Assembly (NCBI GenBank): GCA_017467815.1
Contig: JAFUKI010000165.1
Coordinates: 1 to 42,338 of the forward strand
DNA: 42,338 bases
Source: Clostridia bacterium
Lineage (GTDB): Bacteria > Bacillota > Clostridia > Oscillospirales > CAG-272
Reading direction: 5' to 3'
Shown here piece after piece: positions 32,133-39,865 of the stretch (position 1 is its first letter; each line of letters opens with the position of its first letter). Both the position numbers and the translations under genes were made by a program. The notes beneath the pieces are model-generated. The model made no database searches, was not told the origin of the DNA, and saw only the letters and a list, made by a program, of their open reading frames with translations.

Positions 32133-33284
32133 TCATAATAAAATTTTTTTACATTTTGAAACCGCATCCAATACCCGTGCCGCATCCCTGCCCGTATTGA
32201 ACATACCGAAGCTCAGACGGACAGTACCCGTATCCATACTGCCGAATTTTCTGTGAGCCAAAGGTGCACAGTGGTAACCGCTTCTCACGCAGATACCGCA
32301 TCTGTCCAGATAGGCAGCCGTATCTGCCGGAGAAATTCCGTCAATGACAAAGGAAATAATCCCCCCATCACCCCCACCGTACAGCGTCACACCACGGATG
32401 TTGTGCATTTCTTCCCACAACCATGAGCTGTGCCGGGAAATCTTCTGATACAGTTCCGGATGCCTGCTGACGAAGCGTATTCCTTCACATAACCCGGCAA
32501 TGGCGGGAACTGCAAGGGTACCGGCTTCCAGATGTTCCGGCAGATCTTCAGGCATATCCGGCGAGAGGGAAAGCACACCGCTGCCTCCCTGTGTCAAACT
32601 GCCGCATACCGGTGCGTGATCGGAAAAGGCAATAAGCCCCGTACCCATCGGTCCAAACAGTCCCTTGTGTCCCGGAACACAGACCGCAGTAACCCCTTCC
32701 ATGTCCGCATACACCGGAATATGCCCGGCACTCTGAGCGGCATCCACAATACATAACAAACCAAACTGCCTGCAGAACGCGGCAATCTCCGGCAGGGAAT
32801 CCGTAAGAGAGGATACATTGGACATATGGGTAACAACGACCATACGTGTATTCGGACGTATCCGTGAACGCAGTTCTGCCCATAATTCCGCACCGGATAA
32901 TCCGGCAGTATATACATCAAAAGAAATACCGGCATCTTGGGACAGTCTGTAAACCGGTCGGTAAACCGCATTGTGGGAAATATCGCTGATCAGCACATGA
33001 TCCCCCGGACGCAGATACCCTTTGATCACCGTGTTCAGCCCATGCGTGGCGTTCTGCGTGAACACGATCCTCTCCGGCTCGGTATGAAAAAATTCACCGG
33101 CAGCCTCTCTGCAGGAGTATACAGCATCCGCCGCACGGGCAGCCAGCGTATGAGAACCCCTCCCCGGATTTCCGCCGTAAGATACCATGCATTGCTGGAC
33201 AGCCTGCATCACACGCGGCGGTTTGGGAAAGCTGGTGGCAGCATTATCGAGATACAGTAAATGATTATTGGAAAAGCGGCTCAT
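32133..33284 (-). CDS. Aminotransferase class V, cysteine desulfurase/selenocysteine lyase-like
   Basis: The protein has 383 residues. It opens YLDNAATSFPKPP, has the PLP Lys at about 207 in VPGHKGLFGP, and a mobile catalytic Cys in SGYHCAPLAH near 347. This matches the desulfurase branch known from Enterococcus EF2568, distinct from the housekeeping NifS/IscS. Such enzymes release sulfur or selenium from cysteine or selenocysteine. It overlaps the DUF3343 gene by 4 bp (ATGA), so the two are coupled; that family has been proposed to carry Se or S. No selD or iscU is in the window, so the element cannot be decided. Confidence 0.88.
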   Translation of the reverse strand: MSRFSNNHLLYLDNAATSFPKPPRVMQAVQQCMVSYGGNPGRGSHTLAARAADAVYSCREAAGEFFHTEPERIVFTQNATHGLNTVIKGYLRPGDHVLISDISHNAVYRPVYRLSQDAGISFDVYTAGLSGAELWAELRSRIRPNTRMVVVTHMSNVSSLTDSLPEIAAFCRQFGLLCIVDAAQSAGHIPVYADMEGVTAVCVPGHKGLFGPMGTGLIAFSDHAPVCGSLTQGGSGVLSLSPDMPEDLPEHLEAGTLAVPAIAGLCEGIRFVSRHPELYQKISRHSSWLWEEMHNIRGVTLYGGGDGGIISFVIDGISPADTAAYLDRCGICVRSGYHCAPLAHRKFGSMDTGTVRLSFGMFNTGRDAARVLDAVSKCKKILL

Positions 33285-33517
33285 AGATAATATCCACCTT
33301 TTCCGATAATATCTCCGTGGAGAATATGGTGATCACCCAGAATATCCGCTGCCGCCGGACAGGACTCTCCCGATATCCTGAGCCCATAAGCACAGCCGTT
33401 TTTCGTCAGTGACGGATCAATGCTGACAATCACCGCACGGATACCAGCTTTTCCCAGTACCCGTTTTCCCTTGGCGGCATATGTCTGGGAACGCATAGCG
33501 ATAATACAATCGGTCAT
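33281..33517 (-). CDS. DUF3343 putative Se/S carrier-like protein
   Basis: The protein has 78 residues. The family features are a short strand at the start (DCIIAMRSQTYAAKGKRVL), then AVIVSIDPSLTKNGCAYGLRI with a conserved Cys, and a second Cys in GESCPAAADIL. This small ferredoxin-like fold is annotated as a putative Se/S carrier and is repeatedly found beside a class V aminotransferase. The start is ATG 33517 with AAGGAAGG upstream. Role as a carrier is proposed in the family, not proven. Confidence 0.78.
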   Translation of the reverse strand: MTDCIIAMRSQTYAAKGKRVLGKAGIRAVIVSIDPSLTKNGCAYGLRISGESCPAAADILGDHHILHGDIIGKGGYYL

Positions 33518-33604
33518 GACAACCCTTCCTTTCCATTGTTTTAGACATCTCACCGATTACAGAGTATGCAGAAAGGATACCGGGTGTGCAGAGACATAAA
33601 AGAA

Positions 33605-33633
33605 TTGACAAAGATAAGAAAAAACAGTATAAT
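33605..33633 (+). promoter_or_regulatory. Promoter of the RNA methyltransferase gene
   Basis: TTGACA (33605-33610), 17 bp, TATAAT (33628-33633), a perfect consensus about 35 bp before the chosen ATG. Confidence 0.92.
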
Positions 33634-33668
33634 TAAAGTAACATCAAAAGAGGGTTATGGAGGACTAC

Positions 33669-35003
33669 ATGAAACCGGGAGACAGAGCGGAACTGCGTAT
33701 AACAGATATGAACGGAGAAGGCTGCGGGATCGGCAGACATGGCGGCATAGTTGTGTTTGTCCGTGACACAGTAACCGGGGATACTTGCCTGGCAGAGATC
33801 ACCGAAGTGCGCAAGAACTATGCTCTGGCGGAATGTGTTTCCCTGATCGAAGCCTCTCCGTACCGCCGGGAACCGGATTGTCCCGTATATACGGAATGCG
33901 GAGGCTGTACTCTGTCGCACGTTACTGCGGAAACGGAACTGGAACTGAAAAAGAATATGGTACAGCAGGCACTCCGCAGGGAAGGACTGACGGATATCCG
34001 GGTGGAAGATGTCCTGTACAGCAGCCGGACGGGCTACAGAAACAAAGTGATCTACCACTTCGATAAAACCGGCACATTGGGTTACTATTCCCAGAAAAGC
34101 CGCCGGATCCAGCCGGAAAGCATCCGCTGCCTGCTGAATCCCCCGATCTGCACCGAAATTCTGCAGGCAACGGAAAAATACATCCGGAATACCCCTGCTT
34201 TTCCCACGCTTCCCCTGCGTTCCCTGTATATCCGAACCAATCATACAGGCGAAGCCGCAGTTTCCGTGATTACGGAATCCTCATGCGGCAAAAGAGAAAA
34301 AGCAGTATTGGCGGAATACGCCGCATACCTGAATGAAACCTGTCCCGGAAAGATCACCGGCGTCCTGCACGGAAAAGAGAACAAGGGTAAATACGCAGTG
34401 CCGGCATACACAGTTATATGGAGGGATCGTTATGTATACGATACCTTCGGGGAACTGCAGCTGCGTATATCCCCGGAAGGATTTTATCAGGTGAACCACG
34501 ACGGCGCCGCTCTGCTGGCAGAAACCGTATTGGATTTTGCGGGTGAAACGAGAATAACCCATGCGGCGGACTTATATTGCGGCAGCGGTTTCTTCGGCTT
34601 GCTGCTGGCAAAAAAATACCCGGAAATTTCCGTAACCGGCATTGAAATCAACCCGGATTCCATCAGGGATGCAGAATACAACCGGAAAACGAACCGACTG
34701 GACAACATGGCATTTTTCTGCGGCAACGCAGCGGACTACCGGAAAAATACCGCGAATCTGCCGGAATTCGTGATCGTAGACCCACCCAGAGCCGGGATGT
34801 CGGAACGGATGCGGGAAGAATTATGTGAACTTTGCGCGGAGAGAATCGCGTATGTCTCCTGCAATCCCATCACCCTGGCACGGGATCTGCGGATGCTGAT
34901 TGAACGGGGGTATTGCGCAGCGAAGGTAACACCGGTGGATATGTTTCCCGGAACGGGGCATATTGAATCTGTCGTGTGTTTATATAGGGAAAAGATCGAC
35001 TAA
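33669..35003 (+). CDS. rlmD: 23S rRNA (uracil-C5)-methyltransferase, RlmD/RumA family
   Basis: The protein has 444 residues. An N-terminal TRAM domain (to about 60) is followed by the [4Fe-4S]-type Cys set CPVYTECGGC near 70-79, an RNA-binding central domain, the SAM motif DLYCGSGFFGLLLA near 302-315, DPPRAGM, and the catalytic Cys in YVSCNPITLARDL. It methylates U at C5 in 23S rRNA; whether the target is 747, 1939 or both (RlmCD) cannot be told. The start is ATG 33669 with GGAGG 5 nt upstream; ATG 33657 overlaps that site and has poor spacing of its own. Confidence 0.9.
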   Translation: MKPGDRAELRITDMNGEGCGIGRHGGIVVFVRDTVTGDTCLAEITEVRKNYALAECVSLIEASPYRREPDCPVYTECGGCTLSHVTAETELELKKNMVQQALRREGLTDIRVEDVLYSSRTGYRNKVIYHFDKTGTLGYYSQKSRRIQPESIRCLLNPPICTEILQATEKYIRNTPAFPTLPLRSLYIRTNHTGEAAVSVITESSCGKREKAVLAEYAAYLNETCPGKITGVLHGKENKGKYAVPAYTVIWRDRYVYDTFGELQLRISPEGFYQVNHDGAALLAETVLDFAGETRITHAADLYCGSGFFGLLLAKKYPEISVTGIEINPDSIRDAEYNRKTNRLDNMAFFCGNAADYRKNTANLPEFVIVDPPRAGMSERMREELCELCAERIAYVSCNPITLARDLRMLIERGYCAAKVTPVDMFPGTGHIESVVCLYREKID

Positions 35004-35073
35004 TTGCATTCGTAACATACCATCGCCCCACCTCCAATCCCTTCCTTTCCCAAACATACTTACATCAAATCCC

Positions 35074-35102
35074 TTGCAAATCAACACAAGGTATGGTATA
35101 AT
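35074..35102 (+). promoter_or_regulatory. Promoter of the SDR gene
   Basis: TTGCAA (35074-35079), 17 bp, TATAAT (35097-35102), about 48 bp before the ATG. Confidence 0.85.
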
Positions 35103-35149
35103 CATCATAGATATACAAAATAATCGACAACAAAAGGAGAAACAGGACC

Positions 35150-35965
35150 ATGAAAAGCGTATGCGTGATAACAGGCGGCGGAAGCGGAATGGGGCTTGCT
35201 GCCGCAAAATTCATGCCTAAAGACAAGATTATCGTTGTTACAGGAAGAACATTGTCCAAGCTGGAAAAAGCCGTACAGGAACTGGAAGCACTGGGATATG
35301 AGGCGTATGCCAAAACCTGCGATACTTCCAAGCGTGACGAGGTAAAAGCACTGGCTGAATATGCCGCAAGCCTCGGCGAAATCAAGAACGTGATCCACTC
35401 CGCCGGTCTCTCCCCCGCAATGGCAAAACCCGAACAGTTGATGCGCGTCAACGCCCTGGGTACCGTTTATGTAAACCAGGAATTCTCCAAACTCATGCCC
35501 GAAGGAAGCGTGATCGTGGATATTTCTTCCAATTCCGCATATATGCTGCCGGATTTCCTCGCCAATAAGAAAACATTCGCTCTTGCAGAAACCAACGAAG
35601 AACTGTTCCTCAAGAAATCCCTCAAGATGAGCAAAATGCTCAAGGATGAATACAAATCCTCCGGTCTGGCATACGGTATCTCCAAGAAGTTCGTCATCTG
35701 GTATGCCGCAAAATGTGCCTGTGAATACGGCAAAAAGAAAATCCGCGTAGTTTCTCTCAGCCCCGGACTCATCGCTACCGATATGGGCAACCTGGAAGCG
35801 AAAGAAGGCGCTGTGCTGCTGGAAACCACCGCTGAAAAACGTATGGGCAAACCCGAAGAACTTGGATACGCGATTGCAACCGTAGCGGATGAACGTAACG
35901 GCTATCTTGCCGGTGTGGACATCCTCTGCGACGGCGGCAGTGTAATCGGCAAACAGTTCAAATAA
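35150..35965 (+). CDS. Short-chain dehydrogenase/reductase
   Basis: The protein has 271 residues. The cofactor motif is TGGGSGMG at 8-15, and TGR near 31-33 suggests NADP preference. The catalytic set is Ser in ISSNSAYM (near 126-127) with Tyr175 and Lys179 in YGISK. An insert between the Ser and the Tyr (LPDFLANKKTFALAETNEEL) is longer than in classic members. The substrate is unknown; an alcohol, keto-steroid or sugar is possible. The gene is a single unit with its own promoter and terminator. Confidence 0.88.
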   Translation: MKSVCVITGGGSGMGLAAAKFMPKDKIIVVTGRTLSKLEKAVQELEALGYEAYAKTCDTSKRDEVKALAEYAASLGEIKNVIHSAGLSPAMAKPEQLMRVNALGTVYVNQEFSKLMPEGSVIVDISSNSAYMLPDFLANKKTFALAETNEELFLKKSLKMSKMLKDEYKSSGLAYGISKKFVIWYAAKCACEYGKKKIRVVSLSPGLIATDMGNLEAKEGAVLLETTAEKRMGKPEELGYAIATVADERNGYLAGVDILCDGGSVIGKQFK

Positions 35966-35986
35966 TACAAAACCGAAAAGACTCTG

Positions 35987-36022
35987 AACTCCTCACCGCC
36001 GGGAATGGTAGTGAGGAGTTTT
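35987..36022 (+). terminator. Intrinsic terminator of the SDR gene
   Basis: AACTCCTCAC (35987-35996) pairs perfectly with GTGAGGAGTT (36011-36020), then TT and GC. Confidence 0.85.
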
Positions 36023-36054
36023 GCTGTAAACAGGAAAACAAAAAGGGGAACACC

Positions 36055-36648
36055 ATGAAAGTCTACGATATATCCCAGGAAATATTCACCTGCACCGTCT
36101 ACCCCGGCGACCCGATTCCCCGGAAAGAAACGCTGAACGCCATCGAAAAGGGCGATATGTACAACCTCTCCGCCTTCTCCATGTGTGCCCACAACGGTAC
36201 CCATATCGACACACCCAATCATTTTTTCGCAGACGGCAAAACAGTCGACAGAATCCCACTGTCCAAACTGGTAGGATGGGCATACGTAACCGAGCATGAA
36301 GGAATCGTCACCGCAGAAGATGCAGAGAACATAATAAAACAAGCCGCCGTGCATAACGAACAGTCTGCCGGACGTATATTGATAAAAGGGAACGCAGTCG
36401 TATCCGAAGAAGCGGCTGAAGTATTCTCCGGAGCCGGTATTGACCTGATCGGCAACGAATCCCAGAGCGTCGGACCGGAAGAAGCGCCCATGGCAGTACA
36501 CAAGATCCTTCTCGCTGCGGATGTGATTCTTCTGGAAGGCATCCGTCTAAAGGAGGTTCCGACAGGCGTATATCTTCTGAACGCCGCCCCGCTGTTGTTA
36601 GGCGGTATGGAAGGCGCACCATGCCGTGCGATACTTGTGGAATTCTGA
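36055..36648 (+). CDS. Cyclase-family metal hydrolase (kynurenine-formamidase-like)
   Basis: The protein has 197 residues. The metal motif HNGTHIDTPNHF gives His46, His50, Asp52 and His56, the hallmark of the Cyclase family (PF04199), which includes bacterial kynurenine formamidase KynB and isatin hydrolase. The C-terminal PTGVYLLNAAPLLLGGMEGAPCRAIL is also typical. It probably hydrolyses an amide or ester of a small acid. No tryptophan-degradation genes are linked, so KynB activity is not assumed. The ATG at 36055 has AAGGGG upstream. Confidence 0.85.
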   Translation: MKVYDISQEIFTCTVYPGDPIPRKETLNAIEKGDMYNLSAFSMCAHNGTHIDTPNHFFADGKTVDRIPLSKLVGWAYVTEHEGIVTAEDAENIIKQAAVHNEQSAGRILIKGNAVVSEEAAEVFSGAGIDLIGNESQSVGPEEAPMAVHKILLAADVILLEGIRLKEVPTGVYLLNAAPLLLGGMEGAPCRAILVEF

Positions 36649-36707
36649 AGAAATTTCAATATTAACCGTTTGGACATAAAAGTATAATTCTCTTCAGCAC
36701 CATTTTA

Positions 36708-36716
36708 TGGTATAAT
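36708..36716 (+). promoter_or_regulatory. Extended -10 promoter of the beta-CASP RNase gene
   Basis: TGGTATAAT (36708-36716) is an extended -10 element with only a weak -35 (TTCTCT at 36688-36693). The predicted leader is about 100 nt and contains a small hairpin (GCCGC at 36789-36793 with GCGGC at 36800-36804) just before the ribosome site. Confidence 0.6.
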
Positions 36717-36822
36717 AACTATGGAGAGACATTGACAGAAATTTAAGAAACCGAAATAGTGAGCTGCTTGCTTCACACGATTGGATTCGCCGCAAAAACG
36801 CGGCATACAGGGAGGTGTTTGA

Positions 36823-38442
36823 ATGAAAATACAGTTTATCGGCGCAACCCACGAAGTAACGGGAAGCTGTACGCTCCTGGAAGTGAACAACAGATATTAT
36901 CTGGTGGACTGCGGTATGGAACAGGGGAAGGATGTTTTTCAAAATATCGTTTTGCCCATCCCGGCACCGCAGATCGAAGCTGTATTTGTGACCCATGCCC
37001 ACATCGACCATTCCGGTATGCTGCCCAAACTGTACAAAGACGGCTTCCGTGGAACGATCTACGCCACGGATGTAACCTGCGATCTGTGCAATATCATGCT
37101 CCGTGACTCGGCATATATCCAGGAGTCCGAAGCAAAATGGCGATCCCGCAAAGCAGAACGTGCCGGTCTTGAAACATGGGAACCGGTTTATACCATGCAG
37201 GACGCCCTCGGCGCAATCTCCCAGTTCCGCAGATGCAGTTACGGAGAAATCATTTACCCGGCGGAAGGGATCGAGCTTCGGTTTACCGATATCGGCCACC
37301 TTCTCGGTTCTGCCTGCATCGAACTATGGCTCACCGAAGGAAATACACAGAAGAAAATCGTATTCAGCGGAGACGTGGGAAATACGGGTCAGCGCATTAT
37401 CCGGGATCCCGGTCAGGTGGAAGAAACCGATTATCTGGTCATCGAATCCACCTACGGCAACCGCCTCCATGATGCCGACCGCGGGAATGTAGTCGGGGAA
37501 TTGGCAGAATACATCCAGAAGGCAATGGATCGCGGCGGAAACGTGGTGATTCCTTCCTTTGCCGTAGGACGTACCCAGGAAATGCTGTACGCCATCCGGG
37601 AAATCAAGCAGAACGGACTTGTAAAAGGACATGACCATTTCCCGGTATATGTGGACAGCCCCCTTGCCGCAGAAGCCGCCGCCATTTTCATGCAGTGTAA
37701 TCCCGTGTGCTTTGATGAAGAAACACTGGAACTGATCGACCGCGGCATCAATCCCATTTGGTTTGAAGATCTGCGCATATCGGTCACGTCCGAGGATTCC
37801 AAACAGATCAATTTCAATACCGAACCGAAGGTCATCATTTCCGCCAGCGGTATGTGCGAAGCGGGACGCATCCGCCACCATCTGAAGCATAACTTATGGA
37901 AGGAAAACAGCATTATCCTGTTCGTCGGTTATCAGGCAGAAGGTTCCCTTGGCAGACGGCTGCTGAATGGAGAAAAGTATGTCTCCCTGTTCGGGGAAGA
38001 TATTACCGTAAATGCGGAAATCTGCTCGCTCCACGGTACCAGCGGTCATGCAGACAGAGACGGACTAATCCGCTGGCTGAAAGGGTATACTAAGAAACCG
38101 GAGCTGGTATTTGTCAACCACGGCGATGACACAGCCTGCGAAGATTTCAAGAATCTGCTGACGGAAATGGGGTATCGTGCCGAAGCACCCTACAGCGGCA
38201 CGGAATACGACCTGACCACGGGCAGAATGACAATATATACCGAGGGAAAGACCATAGACAGAGTACAATCCTTCAAAGGAAACACCCGTGCGGAAATGAT
38301 CTACCGGGAACTGGTAGCCGAAGCGGAAAAACTGCTCACACTGGTGAAAGGCAGGAGAGGGAAAACCAACAAAGACAACGCCAAGCTCACTGCACAGATC
38401 AGAGAGCTTTGTGATAAATGGAAAAATTATAAAGGGGAATAA
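36823..38442 (+). CDS. MBL-fold beta-CASP RNA exonuclease-like protein
   Basis: The protein has 539 residues. Metallo-beta-lactamase motif THAHIDHSG gives His58, His60, Asp62 and His63; GHLLGSA and SGDVGNTG follow. The beta-CASP domain has DSPLAAEA and ISASGMCEAGRIRHHL, and the late RMMBL part has LHGTSGHAD. This is the Ysh1/CPSF-like group of bacterial RNA-processing enzymes, related to but distinct from RNase J. A predicted role is RNA cleavage in the cytoplasm. GGAGGTG precedes the ATG. It lies 2 bp before the LOG gene, so the two share a transcript. Confidence 0.88.
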   Translation: MKIQFIGATHEVTGSCTLLEVNNRYYLVDCGMEQGKDVFQNIVLPIPAPQIEAVFVTHAHIDHSGMLPKLYKDGFRGTIYATDVTCDLCNIMLRDSAYIQESEAKWRSRKAERAGLETWEPVYTMQDALGAISQFRRCSYGEIIYPAEGIELRFTDIGHLLGSACIELWLTEGNTQKKIVFSGDVGNTGQRIIRDPGQVEETDYLVIESTYGNRLHDADRGNVVGELAEYIQKAMDRGGNVVIPSFAVGRTQEMLYAIREIKQNGLVKGHDHFPVYVDSPLAAEAAAIFMQCNPVCFDEETLELIDRGINPIWFEDLRISVTSEDSKQINFNTEPKVIISASGMCEAGRIRHHLKHNLWKENSIILFVGYQAEGSLGRRLLNGEKYVSLFGEDITVNAEICSLHGTSGHADRDGLIRWLKGYTKKPELVFVNHGDDTACEDFKNLLTEMGYRAEAPYSGTEYDLTTGRMTIYTEGKTIDRVQSFKGNTRAEMIYRELVAEAEKLLTLVKGRRGKTNKDNAKLTAQIRELCDKWKNYKGE

Positions 38443-38444
38443 AA

Positions 38445-39026
38445 ATGAGAATATGCGTATACGGTGCAGCATCGCCCACAATCGACAAAGAATATTTTGA
38501 AAAAGTAGAATACATGGGCAGCGAAATGGCAAAGAGAGGTCACTCCCTGGTATTCGGCGGAGGCGGAAACGGACTGATGGGTGCAGCCGCAAGAGGTGTG
38601 CGTGCAGAAGGCGGCTATATCATGGGCGTTATTCCGAAATTTTTCGATGAAGAAAATGTAGAAGCCATCTGTGATTTCTGTGATGAACTGATTATGCCCG
38701 ATACCATGCGCCAGCGCAAGCAGATCATGGAAGACAATGCGGACGCCTTCATCGTAGTACCGGGCGGTATCGGCACTTACGAGGAATTCTTTGAGATTCT
38801 GACCCTGAAACAGCTTTGCCGCCACAATAAGCCCATCGCCATTTACAATATCAAAAATTATTACGCTGAGCTGATCGAAACCATGGAAAAAGCCATGTAA
38901 AAGAACTTCATCCGCGGCAACTGCCGTGAACTGTATATGGCAACGGACGATCTGGAAGAACTGTTTGCCTACGTGGAAGCTCCTGTACAGCCGATTCATA
39001 CCGTAAAGGAACTGAAAGACGGCTGA
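38445..39026 (+). pseudogene. LOG-family (TIGR00730) gene interrupted by an in-frame TAA
   Basis: The frame encodes a Rossmann-like LOG protein: CVYGAAS, VFGGGGNGLMGAAARG, then MRQRKQIMEDNADAFIVVPGGIGTYEE with the PGGxGTxxE motif at 106-114. The family releases the sugar phosphate from nucleoside 5'-monophosphates (cytokinin-type LOG in plants; in bacteria often a general nucleotide hydrolase). Translation from ATG 38445 ends after 151 residues at TAA 38898-38900. The same frame then continues for 41 codons of good family-like sequence (KNFIRGNCRELYMATDDLEEL, ending KELKDG) to TGA 39024-39026. The missing part forms the last helices of the family, so the short product is probably impaired. 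One substitution explains the stop. Confidence 0.8.
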
Positions 39027-39063
39027 TTTCCCGATCTCAGCAGCAGTAAAAAGGAAAAACAGT

Positions 39064-39852
39064 ATGAAAAAACTCATTGCGTCCGATTACGACGGTACTC
39101 TGAATCAGGGTGGGATCCCGGAACATGTGGCTGAGGCTATAGAAAGATTCCGCGCAACAGGTCATCTGTTCGGCGTATCCACAGGACGGAGCAGAAGAGA
39201 CAGCTTTGAACTGTTCCGCGCAGAGGGCAGATTCACATTTGATTTTGTCATCGCCCTGAACGGTGCCCAGATATATGACGGGGAGGGGAATCTTCTGTTT
39301 GATGTACCCATCCAAATGGACACACCCGTCGGAAATACCACCCTTGCCAAAGCACTTGCTTACCGCATGGGAGAACTGGGCTGTACGTATATCGGCTTTT
39401 CCATCGGCAATACCAGGCAGTCCGTATCCCCGAAACAGGAGAACGGAAAAGTACGGTTTACAGCGGAAGAAGAACAGATCCTTTCCGACATGACAATATG
39501 CCATATGCTGAATACATTCCTGCCGGAAATTTCCATGGCGGAAAGGATTACCCAAACACTGCAGGAAGAATTCGGGACATATGTCAATCCCATGCAGAAC
39601 GGTGTGTGTATCGACATACCTGTCTGCGGAATGGACAAAGCGGTAGGTATTGCACGATATGCCGCCATGATGGGGGTTGAGGAGAACAATATCTGGACAG
39701 CAGGGGACAATTATAACGATATCCCCATGCTAAAACGCTACATCGGCTGTGCCATGGAATGCGGCTGTGATGCGGCTAAAGCGGAAGCGAAATACATCTG
39801 CCGGGATGTAGCGGATGTAGCGAAACTGGCTATGTCAGAAACCCAAAGATAA
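39064..39852 (+). CDS. Cof-type HAD phosphatase
   Basis: The protein has 262 residues. Motif I is SDYDGTL (Asp8, Asp10), motif II the Thr in STGRS, a cap of the C2 type lies near 85-185, and motif IV is TAGDNYNDIPML. Cof-type enzymes dephosphorylate sugar phosphates, pyridoxal phosphate or flavin nucleotides, and often accept several substrates. The ATG has AAAAGGA upstream. It is 37 bp after the broken LOG gene and 13 bp before the GH106-like gene, suggesting one transcript from the RNase promoter. Confidence 0.88.
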   Translation: MKKLIASDYDGTLNQGGIPEHVAEAIERFRATGHLFGVSTGRSRRDSFELFRAEGRFTFDFVIALNGAQIYDGEGNLLFDVPIQMDTPVGNTTLAKALAYRMGELGCTYIGFSIGNTRQSVSPKQENGKVRFTAEEEQILSDMTICHMLNTFLPEISMAERITQTLQEEFGTYVNPMQNGVCIDIPVCGMDKAVGIARYAAMMGVEENNIWTAGDNYNDIPMLKRYIGCAMECGCDAAKAEAKYICRDVADVAKLAMSETQR

Positions 39853-39865
39853 CAACGAGGGAAAC

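Noticed and set aside
6221-39026. Reassignment of TAA to a sense codon
   Set aside because: Many intact genes here end in TAA exactly at their family C-termini (for example rpiB, livF, tsaD, the HAD gene at 39064), so the codon still works as a stop.
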